Assembly (NCBI RefSeq): GCF_030268205.1
Contig: NZ_BSQF01000001.1
Span: 1,532,649 to 1,596,648, forward strand
Direction: 5' to 3'
Source of the DNA: Allomuricauda sp. NBRC 101325
GTDB taxonomy: Bacteria > Bacteroidota > Bacteroidia > Flavobacteriales > Flavobacteriaceae
Length of the DNA: 64,000 nt
Shown here: positions 8,858 to 18,300 of the stretch, one piece after another
How positions within the stretch are numbered: position 1 is the stretch's first letter
How the letters are laid out: every line of letters begins with the position of its first letter
Notes under the pieces: generated by a model
The model's input: the letters and a program-made list of their open reading frames with translations, nothing else
Database searches by the model: none
What the model was told of the DNA's origin: nothing
Made by a program: the position numbers and the translations under genes

Positions 8858-10222
8858 ATGGACGCAATCAACGATTTTATATCCTTTCTTTTGCCCTACA
8901 CCGAGTGGCCCATGTTTATTCTGCTCATTGGTGGGGGACTTTTTCTGGTACTCTATTCAAAATTTGCACCATACCGCTACTTTGGTCATGCCATTGCTAT
9001 CGTTTCTGGAAAGTACGATGATGTAAATGCCAAAGGAGATGTAACTTCTTTTCAGGCATTATCCGCAGCCGTAGCAGCTACTGTTGGACTTGGAAATATC
9101 TCTGGTGTGGCAATTGCTATTCATGATGGAGGTCCAGGGGTGGTATTTTGGATATGGATGACTGCACTTTTGGGAATGGGCATCAAATTTTATTCAGGAA
9201 GTTTGGCCATCATGTTCCGTGGTACCGATGCCGATGGAAAAATGCAAGGTGGACCTATGTTCTATATTACTCAAGGAATGGGGAAATGGGCAAAGCCCAT
9301 GGCCGTATTTTTTAGTATTTGTGGACTGTTCGGATTTTTAGGGGTGTTTACCGCCAACCAATTTACCGAAGCATTTATGGGTGTGGTAGAACCCCATAAA
9401 ACACTTTTGGTGGCAAGCGAATATAATTGGAAATTGGGGATTGGTTTTGTCTTGGCCATTATCACTTCACTTGTAATTTTTGGTGGGCTTAACAAGATTG
9501 CAAAAGTGGCATCTGCCATTGTTCCATTTATGGTTGGGGTTTATCTCTTGGCCGTGATTTTTGTTATGGCAAGTAATGCAGGAGAAGTATTTCCCGCCTT
9601 AAAAATGATACTCGTAGAAGCCTGGAACTTTGATACCATGGTCACTGGTGGATTTTGGGGCTTGGTGATTATTGGGGTTCGTAGAGCCATGTTCTCCAAT
9701 GAAGCTGGTTTGGGTAGTGCGCCCATGTACCACGGCCAATCCAAAAATAATGAGCCCACCAAAGAAGGACTTGTAGCCATGTTGGGGCCATTTATCGATA
9801 CTATTTTGGTCTGCACTTTTACCGCAGTCGTGATTATTTTAAGTGGCGCCTATCTTGAAGAAGGTAGCGGGATCACCATGACCATGATTGCCTTTGAAAA
9901 AACATTGTATGGTATTGGAGATATCCTTTTGATGGTAATTGTTACTGCATTTGCACTATCTACATTGTTTACCTATTCGTACTACGGCGTAAAGAGTCTT
10001 TCGTTTTTGACCAATCCTAAAATTGGTAAATGGTACAATGTATTTTTCGTTGTTATGATCGTTTTTGCCGCCATTGCCTCCTTAAAACTGGTAAAAAACC
10101 TTATAGATCTATCTTATGCGCTCATGGTAATACCAAATATGATCGCAGTGTTGTACCTTGCACCCAAAGTTAACGCAGCATCCAAAGCATATTTTGAAAA
10201 ACGAAAACAAGGTGGCGCATAA
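8858..10222 (+). CDS. Sodium:alanine/glycine symporter (AGCS family)
   Basis: A 454-residue integral membrane protein with about ten to eleven hydrophobic helices. Family signatures: SAAVAATVGLGNISGVAIAI near residues 69-88, GGPGVVFWIWMTALLGMGIKF near 90-110, and the C-terminal FSNEAGLGSAPM segment. AGCS transporters bring alanine or glycine into the cell with Na+. The TAAATTCG stretch about 20 bases before the ATG is a weak match to the -7 box. The stop codon overlaps the start of era by 11 bases, so the two are probably translationally coupled. Confidence 0.95.
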   Translation: MDAINDFISFLLPYTEWPMFILLIGGGLFLVLYSKFAPYRYFGHAIAIVSGKYDDVNAKGDVTSFQALSAAVAATVGLGNISGVAIAIHDGGPGVVFWIWMTALLGMGIKFYSGSLAIMFRGTDADGKMQGGPMFYITQGMGKWAKPMAVFFSICGLFGFLGVFTANQFTEAFMGVVEPHKTLLVASEYNWKLGIGFVLAIITSLVIFGGLNKIAKVASAIVPFMVGVYLLAVIFVMASNAGEVFPALKMILVEAWNFDTMVTGGFWGLVIIGVRRAMFSNEAGLGSAPMYHGQSKNNEPTKEGLVAMLGPFIDTILVCTFTAVVIILSGAYLEEGSGITMTMIAFEKTLYGIGDILLMVIVTAFALSTLFTYSYYGVKSLSFLTNPKIGKWYNVFFVVMIVFAAIASLKLVKNLIDLSYALMVIPNMIAVLYLAPKVNAASKAYFEKRKQGGA

Positions 10223-11093
10223 ATCAGGTTTTGTAAATATTATAGGTAACCCCAACGTAGGCAAATCCACGTTGATGAATGCCTTTGTGGGGGAGAAATT
10301 ATCCATTATCACTTCCAAGGCGCAGACCACACGGCACCGTATTTTGGGAATCGTGAATGGGGATGATTTTCAGGTTATCCTTTCCGATACCCCTGGGATC
10401 ATAAAACCAGCGTATGAGTTGCAAACTTCCATGATGGATTTTGTAAAATCCGCTTTTGAGGATGCGGATGTGCTTCTATATATGGTGGAAATCGGGGAGA
10501 AGGCCCTTAAGGATGAAGCCTTTTTTAAGAAAATTGAGAACAGTACGATTCCCGTTTTGTTGCTCCTCAATAAAATCGACACTTCCGACCAAGAAAAATT
10601 GGAGGAACAGATGCAATATTGGCAAGGCTTATTGCCGAAGGCAGAAATCCATCCTATTTCAGCCTTGGAAAATTTTAATGTTCAGGAAGTATTTTCCCGA
10701 ATTTTGGAATTGTTGCCCGAAGGTCCAGCCTACTACCCAAAGGATCAGATGACGGATAAGCCCGAACGCTTTTTTGTGAACGAGACCATCCGTGAAAAAA
10801 TTCTACTCAATTATAAAAAGGAAATTCCATATGCCGTTGAGGTGGAAACCGAAGAATTTCTTGAGGATGAAGACATTATTCGCATTCGTTCCGTGATCAT
10901 GGTGGAACGCGATACCCAAAAGGGAATCATTATCGGTCATAAGGGAAGTGCACTTAAAAAGGTGGGTGTGGCAGCTCGAAAAGATTTGGAGAAGTTCTTC
11001 GCCAAACAAGTGCACATCGAACTGTATGTGAAAGTGAACAAAAATTGGCGCAGCAATGCCCAACAATTAAAAAGGTTCGGTTACAACGGCTAG
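10212..11093 (+). CDS. era: GTPase Era, 30S ribosome assembly factor
   Basis: 293 residues from a GTG at 10212. The frame opens earlier, but Era proteins start just before this G1 loop and the GTG gives M-A-HKSGFVNIIGNPNVGKS. Visible parts: G1 GNPNVGKS (12-19), G3 DTPG, G4 NKID, and a C-terminal KH domain with GIIIGHKGSALKKVG. Era binds the 3' end of 16S rRNA and assists 30S maturation. It overlaps the symporter gene by 11 bases. Its TAG stop lies in the palindrome CTAG, also used by the convergent gene at 11090. Confidence 0.97.
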   Translation: MAHKSGFVNIIGNPNVGKSTLMNAFVGEKLSIITSKAQTTRHRILGIVNGDDFQVILSDTPGIIKPAYELQTSMMDFVKSAFEDADVLLYMVEIGEKALKDEAFFKKIENSTIPVLLLLNKIDTSDQEKLEEQMQYWQGLLPKAEIHPISALENFNVQEVFSRILELLPEGPAYYPKDQMTDKPERFFVNETIREKILLNYKKEIPYAVEVETEEFLEDEDIIRIRSVIMVERDTQKGIIIGHKGSALKKVGVAARKDLEKFFAKQVHIELYVKVNKNWRSNAQQLKRFGYNG

Positions 11094-11605
11094 GTTATTT
11101 CACCAATCCTTTTAAAACCAGAGATTGTATCCTTAAAAAAACGTTTGAGTTGTTCCATTTGTGGTTCACCTTTCGATTTTCCCAATCGCCCAAAAGCATA
11201 AAGTGCAATCCAAACTACTACTAAAAAAAACATGCCTACCATCCAAAGTGTAATATCCTTATCGAGGGAATAGTTTGAGTAGGCAAAAATGCCCAAAATC
11301 ACAAAAAGGGTAGCTACCCCAAAATGAAGAAACATAAAAAAGGTCCATAAAGTTGGGTTGGGGCCAAAAACCCCTCGAATATTACTGATGCCCTTTTCAA
11401 AGGAAGAGAGCTCCAAGTGCAATTGTGGTGTCCAGAAATTGGTTTCAGCCTTTTTAAATTTGATAAAGATGTGTTCATCCAACCTTTTTACCTGAAAAGC
11501 ATCAGCATGAACCCCATCAAAAACCTGTTCCAATTCTTCCAATTCTCCCTTTAGGGATAGGCGAAAACGCGGTCGTAAAACTATCTCATTGGTCAACTCG
11601 CTCAT
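11090..11605 (-). CDS. Conserved membrane protein of unknown function
   Basis: A 171-residue protein. Residues 1-85 are soluble and look like a beta-rich domain (RFRLSLKGELEELEQVF...HIFIKFKK). Two strong transmembrane helices follow at about 86-108 and 118-138, and a basic amphipathic tail ends it. No catalytic motif is seen and I do not recognise the family. It is convergent with era, their stop codons sharing the palindrome CTAG, and divergent from der with only about 75 bases between start codons. Confidence 0.75.
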   Translation of the reverse strand: MSELTNEIVLRPRFRLSLKGELEELEQVFDGVHADAFQVKRLDEHIFIKFKKAETNFWTPQLHLELSSFEKGISNIRGVFGPNPTLWTFFMFLHFGVATLFVILGIFAYSNYSLDKDITLWMVGMFFLVVVWIALYAFGRLGKSKGEPQMEQLKRFFKDTISGFKRIGEIT

Positions 11606-11657
11606 AATCTGTTGAAACTGATTGAAAAAGGTATCATTTTTTCTTCATAATAAATGC

Positions 11658-11665
11658 TATTTTTG
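11658..11665 (+). promoter_or_regulatory. -7 promoter box (TATTTTTG) for der
   Basis: TATTTTTG matches the Bacteroidota -7 consensus TAnnTTTG, 16 bases before the ATG of der, which would give a very short leader. The -33 region is only T-rich. Confidence 0.5.
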
Positions 11666-11681
11666 CCAAAAATTAATGCTG

Positions 11682-12983
11682 ATGGGAGCTATTGTAGCCA
11701 TAGTAGGGAGACCCAATGTCGGGAAGTCCACATTTTTCAACCGTTTGATCCAACGAAGAGAGGCCATTGTTGATGCTGTGAGCGGGGTAACCCGTGATCG
11801 CCACTATGGCAAAAGTGATTGGAACGGCAAGGAATTCTCTTTGATTGACACGGGTGGCTATGTATTGGGTAGTGATGACGTTTTTGAAAAAGAAATCGAC
11901 AAACAAGTGGAGTTGGCCATAGACGAAGCAGATGCCATTATTTTTATGGTTGATGTGGAATCTGGGGTAACCGGTATGGATGAAGATGTTGCCAAGTTAT
12001 TGCGCAGGGTGGAAAAACCTGTGTTTTTGGCCGTGAATAAAGTGGATAATCCGCAACGAATGGCCGATGCGGTTGAGTTTTATGCGTTGGGATTGGGAGA
12101 CTATTTTACCATTTCAAGTATCAACGGAAGCGGTTCAGGTGAGTTATTGGACGCCTTGGTAGAAGTGTTGCCAGAGTCAATTGAAGAAGAAAGCGAACTG
12201 CCTCGTTTTGCCGTGGTCGGAAGACCTAATGCAGGTAAATCCTCTTTTATAAATGCCTTGATAGGCGAAGATCGTTATATAGTAACGGATATTGCAGGTA
12301 CTACAAGAGACAGTATCGATACCAAATACAATCGTTTTGGATTTGAGTTCAATTTGGTGGATACGGCAGGAATCAGAAGAAAATCCAAAGTACGGGAAGA
12401 CCTAGAATTTTATTCGGTGATGCGTTCCGTTCGTGCCATTGAGCATTGCGATGTTTGTATTCTGATGTTGGATGCCACTCGTGGGTTCGACGGACAGGTG
12501 CAGAATATTTTTTGGCTGGCACAGCGAAACAACAAAGGAATCGTGATTTTGGTGAACAAATGGGATTTGGTGGAGAAAGAGACCAACTCTGTAAAAGAAT
12601 ACACTGCCAAAATTAAAGAAGTGATTTCCCCTTTTGAAGATGTGCCGATTCTTTTTATTTCGGTGTTGAACAAACAACGAATTTATAAGGCCATCGAAAC
12701 TGCTGTTGAGGTATATAATAACCGTTCAAAAAAGGTGCCTACCCATAAATTGAACGATATTATGCTGCCCATTATTGAAAATTATCCACCACCAGCATAC
12801 AAAGGCAAGTATGTAAAAATCAAGTTTTGTACTCAGTTGCCAACGCCGTATCCGCAGTTTGCATTTTTCTGTAACCTGCCACAATATGTTCGCGATCCGT
12901 ACAAACGATATTTGGAGAATAAGTTAAGGGAGCATTTTGATTTTACGGGTGTGCCGATCACTGTGTTTATGCGTAAAAAGTAA
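11682..12983 (+). CDS. der: GTPase Der (EngA), 50S ribosome assembly factor
   Basis: 433 residues from the ATG at 11682; the upstream frame extension is rejected because Der starts directly before [12 protein letters not shown]. Two tandem G domains are visible: the first with GRPNVGKS (9-16), DTGG and NKVD, the second with GRPNAGKSS near residue 187, DTAG and NKWD. A C-terminal KH-like domain ends in the basic MRKK. Der acts in late 50S maturation. Its stop is one base from the stop of the convergent pbpC gene, with no terminator between them. Confidence 0.97.
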   Translation: MGAIVAIVGRPNVGKSTFFNRLIQRREAIVDAVSGVTRDRHYGKSDWNGKEFSLIDTGGYVLGSDDVFEKEIDKQVELAIDEADAIIFMVDVESGVTGMDEDVAKLLRRVEKPVFLAVNKVDNPQRMADAVEFYALGLGDYFTISSINGSGSGELLDALVEVLPESIEEESELPRFAVVGRPNAGKSSFINALIGEDRYIVTDIAGTTRDSIDTKYNRFGFEFNLVDTAGIRRKSKVREDLEFYSVMRSVRAIEHCDVCILMLDATRGFDGQVQNIFWLAQRNNKGIVILVNKWDLVEKETNSVKEYTAKIKEVISPFEDVPILFISVLNKQRIYKAIETAVEVYNNRSKKVPTHKLNDIMLPIIENYPPPAYKGKYVKIKFCTQLPTPYPQFAFFCNLPQYVRDPYKRYLENKLREHFDFTGVPITVFMRKK

Positions 12984-12984
12984 C

Positions 12985-15360
12985 CTAGTTCTCAGAGGCC
13001 AATCTTACTTGCACTTTTTGTTGAATTCGATTTCCTTCTTGGTCAACGGCCGTTAAGGTGTAATCCCCCGGTGCTACATTCAAGGTAAATTCATGAAAAT
13101 CTTGGGTTTTGCCCACAAAGGTCTCGTTCAAATACCAATAAACAATGGCGCTGGATTGTTGGTGCGCCAATTGGAGCACAATATCCTTAGTGGGTTTGCC
13201 CAAATCTTTCGGCAATAAAATAGCCTCATCTTTTTTGGGATAGATAAACTCCATCAGTTGAGTGTCCATTTGAGAACAGTTTTCCAAATAGGGAGGAAGT
13301 TCCTGGTAATTTGGATTGGAACTGGCGTAGTAATATTCAATCGTAGGTGGTAGCACAAACCAATTTTTTGCCACCATATCCTCCATGGGATAACAATTGC
13401 CATTCACTCGATATTGCTCGGTGGCATCTAAAAATATTTGACGATGAAACGGGCAGGGGCCAGTCCGAACTCCGAGACTAGGCACCCATTTTTTATCCGT
13501 TTGATCACAATACACGGATGCTCGATAACCACTATCGGTACAGATTTCTACCTCTACAAGGTCATCAAACGGCTCTTGAAACCAACCACTTTGTGGTAAG
13601 GCGTCCAAAACATCAAAAAGAATGGGTGCAGCAGCAGTAATTCCCGTTAATCCTGGTCTTCCTTCTCCATCCGCATTTCCTACCCAAACGCCGATGGCAT
13701 ATTTTGGGGTAACTCCAATGGCCCATGCATCTTTAAAACCAAAACTGGTACCCGTTTTCCAAGCAATGGGTTGGGCGGCATCAAAAAAGTGCCAGTTTTC
13801 ATCTCCTTCAGGTCGGTTTACTTCATACATGGATTGAAAGGTGTCAAAAATAGCCCCTGCGCCTACCACAGGTACTTCAAATTGAGGTTCTCCAAAATCT
13901 TTAGATTCATTCAATACATAAGTGGGATTCACAAATTCATTGGTGCGATAGGTGCTGGAGTTAGCGTTGAAAAAGTTGAGGGTAGAGGCCATGGCAGCAT
14001 AGGTGCTGGTCAGCTCCCACAACGAACTTTCCGCACCGCCCAAAATCAAAGACAGCCCATAAAATGAAGAGGGTTTATCAATAGAGTTTAAGTTCATTTT
14101 TTGAAGCTTGTTGTAAAATTTTTGCAAGCCATATTCACGTAACAATCGAACCGCTGGAACGTTCAAGGAGCGTGAAAGTGCCCTGCTGGCAGGCACAGCT
14201 CCTGCGTATTTTTTGTCAAAATTTTGTGGGTTGTATCCATTGATAACAGTCGGAACATCTTCCACCAAAGTTTGGGGCAACAGTTGCCCCTCATTTAAAA
14301 TGGAAGCGAACAACATTGGTTTTAAAGTACTGCCCGTACTTCTATTTTTGGTAATGATATCCACAAAACTTCCATGCTCCAAACCAGAAGGTGAATTTCC
14401 AACATACCCCAAAACTTGGCGAGACTCCACATCGAGCACCAAAATGGCCAAATTGTTTATCTCGTTGTTTTTGAGTTGATGGTAATGCCTTTCTGAAATA
14501 AGATTCAGTTGCTGTTGTAATGGTTTTTCGATGGAAGTTTGGATGCGTTCCCCATGATGCTCTTTTCGAATACGCTCCGTTAAATGAGGCGCTACATCGG
14601 GCAATGGCAGCGGTTTTTCAGGTAGAGGCTCCGAAATAGCCAACTCAAAAGTAGTTTGGTCAATTACCCCTTTCTCTTTGAGTTTTTCCAATAGGCGATT
14701 TCGTTTTTGAATAAAGATCTGCTCGTTTCGTCCCGGAAAAATAAGTGCTGGTGCATTGGGCAAAACGGCCAAAGCTGCACTTTGTCCCCAACTTAGTTCA
14801 TGGGATGGAATTCCAAAATAGCGCCATGCGGCCGTTTCCAATCCCACCACATTGCCACCATAGGGCGTATAAGAAGCATATAATTTTAAAATATCTTCTT
14901 TGGACAATCGAAACTCCAATCGGGTCGCTTTGAAAATTTCCACACATTTTTCCCAATAGGTTCTTTTTTGGTTTTTTCGACTCAAACGAATTACTTGTTG
15001 GGTAATCGTACTTCCCCCTCTTCGAGATTCCTTAGTGAGATTATGGACAATGGCCTTGATAATCGAAACAGGGTTGACCCCAGGATGACTGTAAAAATAT
15101 TCATCCTCAAATAGTAAAATACTTTGTTTGTATTTTTCTGGGACCGAATCCATGGCAGGAAAACGCCATTGTCCATCTTCCGCAATTCGCGCTCCGATCA
15201 AAGAACCGTCTGAACTGTTCACAACCGTTGAAGTAGGCTCGTTGAACAGATTTTTGGGTAGGCAAAACAACCAAAGCAAGAGCAGCACCCCAAGGGCTGC
15301 TAGTTTGTATTTATGTTTTTTTACCTGTTTTTGCTTAATCAGCAACTGCCAAACCTTCAT
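12985..15360 (-). CDS. pbpC: Penicillin-binding protein 1C (bifunctional transglycosylase/transpeptidase)
   Basis: A 791-residue protein. An N-terminal membrane anchor lies at about 18-36. The GT51 glycosyltransferase domain follows with catalytic Glu85 in ILLFEDEYF and RRGGSTITQQ at 113-122. The transpeptidase domain has S344-T-L-K347, the SxN motif SRSLN, and K535-T-G537. The C-terminus carries the 1C-type extension. It polymerises and crosslinks peptidoglycan in the periplasm. It lies 10 bases downstream of a large alpha-2-macroglobulin gene, the same pairing as E. coli pbpC with yfhM, which implies a joint role in repair of damaged wall and defence against foreign proteases. Confidence 0.96.
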   Translation of the reverse strand: MKVWQLLIKQKQVKKHKYKLAALGVLLLLWLFCLPKNLFNEPTSTVVNSSDGSLIGARIAEDGQWRFPAMDSVPEKYKQSILLFEDEYFYSHPGVNPVSIIKAIVHNLTKESRRGGSTITQQVIRLSRKNQKRTYWEKCVEIFKATRLEFRLSKEDILKLYASYTPYGGNVVGLETAAWRYFGIPSHELSWGQSAALAVLPNAPALIFPGRNEQIFIQKRNRLLEKLKEKGVIDQTTFELAISEPLPEKPLPLPDVAPHLTERIRKEHHGERIQTSIEKPLQQQLNLISERHYHQLKNNEINNLAILVLDVESRQVLGYVGNSPSGLEHGSFVDIITKNRSTGSTLKPMLFASILNEGQLLPQTLVEDVPTVINGYNPQNFDKKYAGAVPASRALSRSLNVPAVRLLREYGLQKFYNKLQKMNLNSIDKPSSFYGLSLILGGAESSLWELTSTYAAMASTLNFFNANSSTYRTNEFVNPTYVLNESKDFGEPQFEVPVVGAGAIFDTFQSMYEVNRPEGDENWHFFDAAQPIAWKTGTSFGFKDAWAIGVTPKYAIGVWVGNADGEGRPGLTGITAAAPILFDVLDALPQSGWFQEPFDDLVEVEICTDSGYRASVYCDQTDKKWVPSLGVRTGPCPFHRQIFLDATEQYRVNGNCYPMEDMVAKNWFVLPPTIEYYYASSNPNYQELPPYLENCSQMDTQLMEFIYPKKDEAILLPKDLGKPTKDIVLQLAHQQSSAIVYWYLNETFVGKTQDFHEFTLNVAPGDYTLTAVDQEGNRIQQKVQVRLASEN

Positions 15361-15370
15361 GAATTCTACA

Positions 15371-18300
15371 TCATTGCACCACTTTAACCCATTGTCCTTT
15401 ATTTCGAGCTACATAATTGTTGTCGTACATGGCTTCCACTTGAGCACCTGGCAAATAATATTCCCCAAGAAAAGATGCATTCAATTTTATGGAGAATGTT
15501 TTTGATTTTTTAGCCTCCAAATCAAAATACAGATTCGTTCTGTCATCACGGGTATCCACATAATCGGCTTGTGAATTCGTTGAATTATTATTGGTGTACG
15601 ACGTGTCCACAATTTCCCATCCACTTGGAACAATGTGTGTCAAGGCCAAGTTTTCCACATAATCGTTCGAACTATTGAAAACCGTTATTTTAGCTTCAAT
15701 TTCGGTGCTTTGCCTTAGCTCATCAATGTTTAAAGAGTTACCCAGGGCATCCACATAACTCACAGATAGGTTCAGATTGTTTTGTTGGGCCAATTCTTTA
15801 CCCACAGGTAGTTTTCCTGATTGTGAAAGAGTAACATAGACCACATTTCCGGAAGCATTGTCTATCTTGATTTCTTCTTTAAATGAAGAAATAATCAAAG
15901 GTCTTTGTGCAATCGCCCTATCGGTTTTAATCGAATTCTCTTTATTGTTATTACTGAACTTTACATTTAATGATTTGCCACCATTCTTAATCACCATTTT
16001 TGAAAGAGCAAGCAGGGCAAAAGATGTTTCTTGGGTGCTGTACCAATTTTGAGATGATAGATTTTTGGCCAAGGATTCTGCAAGTTCCCTTTGTTTACCA
16101 TCACCTAAAATGGTCATGGTTTCCAAAGCCATGGCCCTATTTCGGAATACGGAACCATAGGTTCGATAATTGTAATTATTCGGGGTGAAATTGATGTTGG
16201 CCTTGCTGGCAATCTCCTTGGCTACCTCATTTTTTCCTGCCAACGCATAGGCAGCAGCCAAGCGCCATTTGGCTTCATTACTTAAGTTATTGCTCTCGCG
16301 TAGACGGTTCATGGCGGCCAGTTCAGGTTGTTGTGCCAATGCCAAAGTATACAAACGATAGGCTTGCGAAACATCGTCGTTGTAACCCGTACTTTGGTTG
16401 CTCCATTGTTTGGCCTTGTTTTTTTGGTAACGCAACCAGTTGCTCAAAAATGTCAAGGGGAGTTGATAGCCTTTTTGTTTGGCCTCCAACATAAAATGGC
16501 CAGCATAGGAAGTGCCCCAATCATCAGCTTGGATATATCCGGGCCAATAACTCAATCCACCACTTGGTAATTGAAAATCGCCCAATTTTCGAATGGCCGC
16601 TTTTATATTCTTTTCAGCTTCTTGTTTCTTATCAAAAGTAATATCCAGCACATCGGTCAAGAATAATTGAGGAAATACTGCCGAAGTAGTTTGCTCCAAA
16701 CACCCGTGGGGATAACGCATCACATAATCCAATCTTTTGGAAAAATCCATGGGAGGCAAGGTCGAGAATTCCAAAGAAGCCTCGTTGGTGCCAGAAGTCC
16801 CAAAAGTTTCCATTGGAATGGTGGTCGATGCATTGCCTTCCAAGGTATAGCTCGTACTTTTTGAAGTGACTGGATTCGGATTCTCAACATCAATCTCGGT
16901 TTCGCTGCTAGCACTTTCACCTGCACCCGAAGCCGTAACTTTTATAGTTTGAAAGGCCGCTGCAGGGTTGACTTTAAAATCAAAATTCACGATTTGTTCC
17001 CCAACCGAATTGAACGAAATGTTTTTGGATGTTGGTCCCAAAGGTTCCAATGCATTTCCTGCATCAATGGTAATTTTTACATTTTTCACCTTGGATTCCA
17101 TGGCAAAAACGGTCACAGGAACGGTCACTTTTTCACCAGGGGATAGTTTTCTTGGAAGTGATGTTAAAACCATGAGTGGTTTACGAACAGGGGTCGACTT
17201 TTCAGCGTTCCCATAGGCACTGTTTGCGTTACCAGCAACTACCATGGTGCGTACTGAGCCTACATAATTTGGCATTTGGATGGTGTGGGTAGCTTTTTCA
17301 CCAGCTTTTAAAGTAAAAGGCCCCAAATAGGTCACAACAGGTCTGAACCGTTGTGCTTTTCTGTTTTTAGCACCAGCTCCGATGCCACCACCACCGATGG
17401 CGTAAATATTATCCACACTAACCGAATAGGCGCCCATCACATCATCAAAAATATCGAAGGTATTTACCCCTAAAGATTGTCTTGCATAAAATGACGAATG
17501 GATATCTGGGGTCTGGAATCGCGTTAAATCCAATAAACCTTCATCAACCACCGCCAAAGAATAGGTCATCGGTTTGTTATTGGCTTCTGACACCACCGCC
17601 TTAAAGGATGTTTCTGGAACCAAAACCTCGGGCATCGATATTTGTGGCTTCAAAAATGTTGCTGGATTTTCCACCAATAAGGGCACCACACCATACAATC
17701 GAATAGGCAAATCGTTGGCTACTTGACCGTGTGGTTGCAATAAAGAAATGTTGATATAGGCATTGGGCGCCATTTCTGCAGTTATGGGAATACTGGCTTT
17801 GGTTTCTTTTTCTGTGGTTTCCACCCATTGTTGAGAAAGTACTTCTGTGCCATTTTCAATACTGATGAGGGCCCTACCACCTCGGTTGGACGGGAAGGTA
17901 ATTTGCGCTTGTTCGCCCAATTGGTATTTTTCCTTATCTGCGGCGAAAACCAATATTTTGGAGCTTTGAGCATCTTCCGATGCAGGTCTGCGCCACCAAT
18001 TTCTATAAAAATAGGCGGTTCTTCCGGTTGCATGGCCAGAGGCTTCGTCCAATACCCGAATCAAAAATCGCCCGCCTTCTTCATCTGGAACATTCAAGTT
18101 GAAATTTGCTTTACCATTTGAGTCGGACGTGATTTCCATTTCTTTGAACGGACGGTGCACGGTGGCATTTTCGTACCGGGAAAGGTTATCGTACCCTCTG
18201 TTCCACCACCAACGCCATTCAATTTTAAATATTTGAACTTTAAGTTTTCTGTTGCCTGATGGGTTTCCTTCGGTATCTACCGTAACCACATCAAAATTGT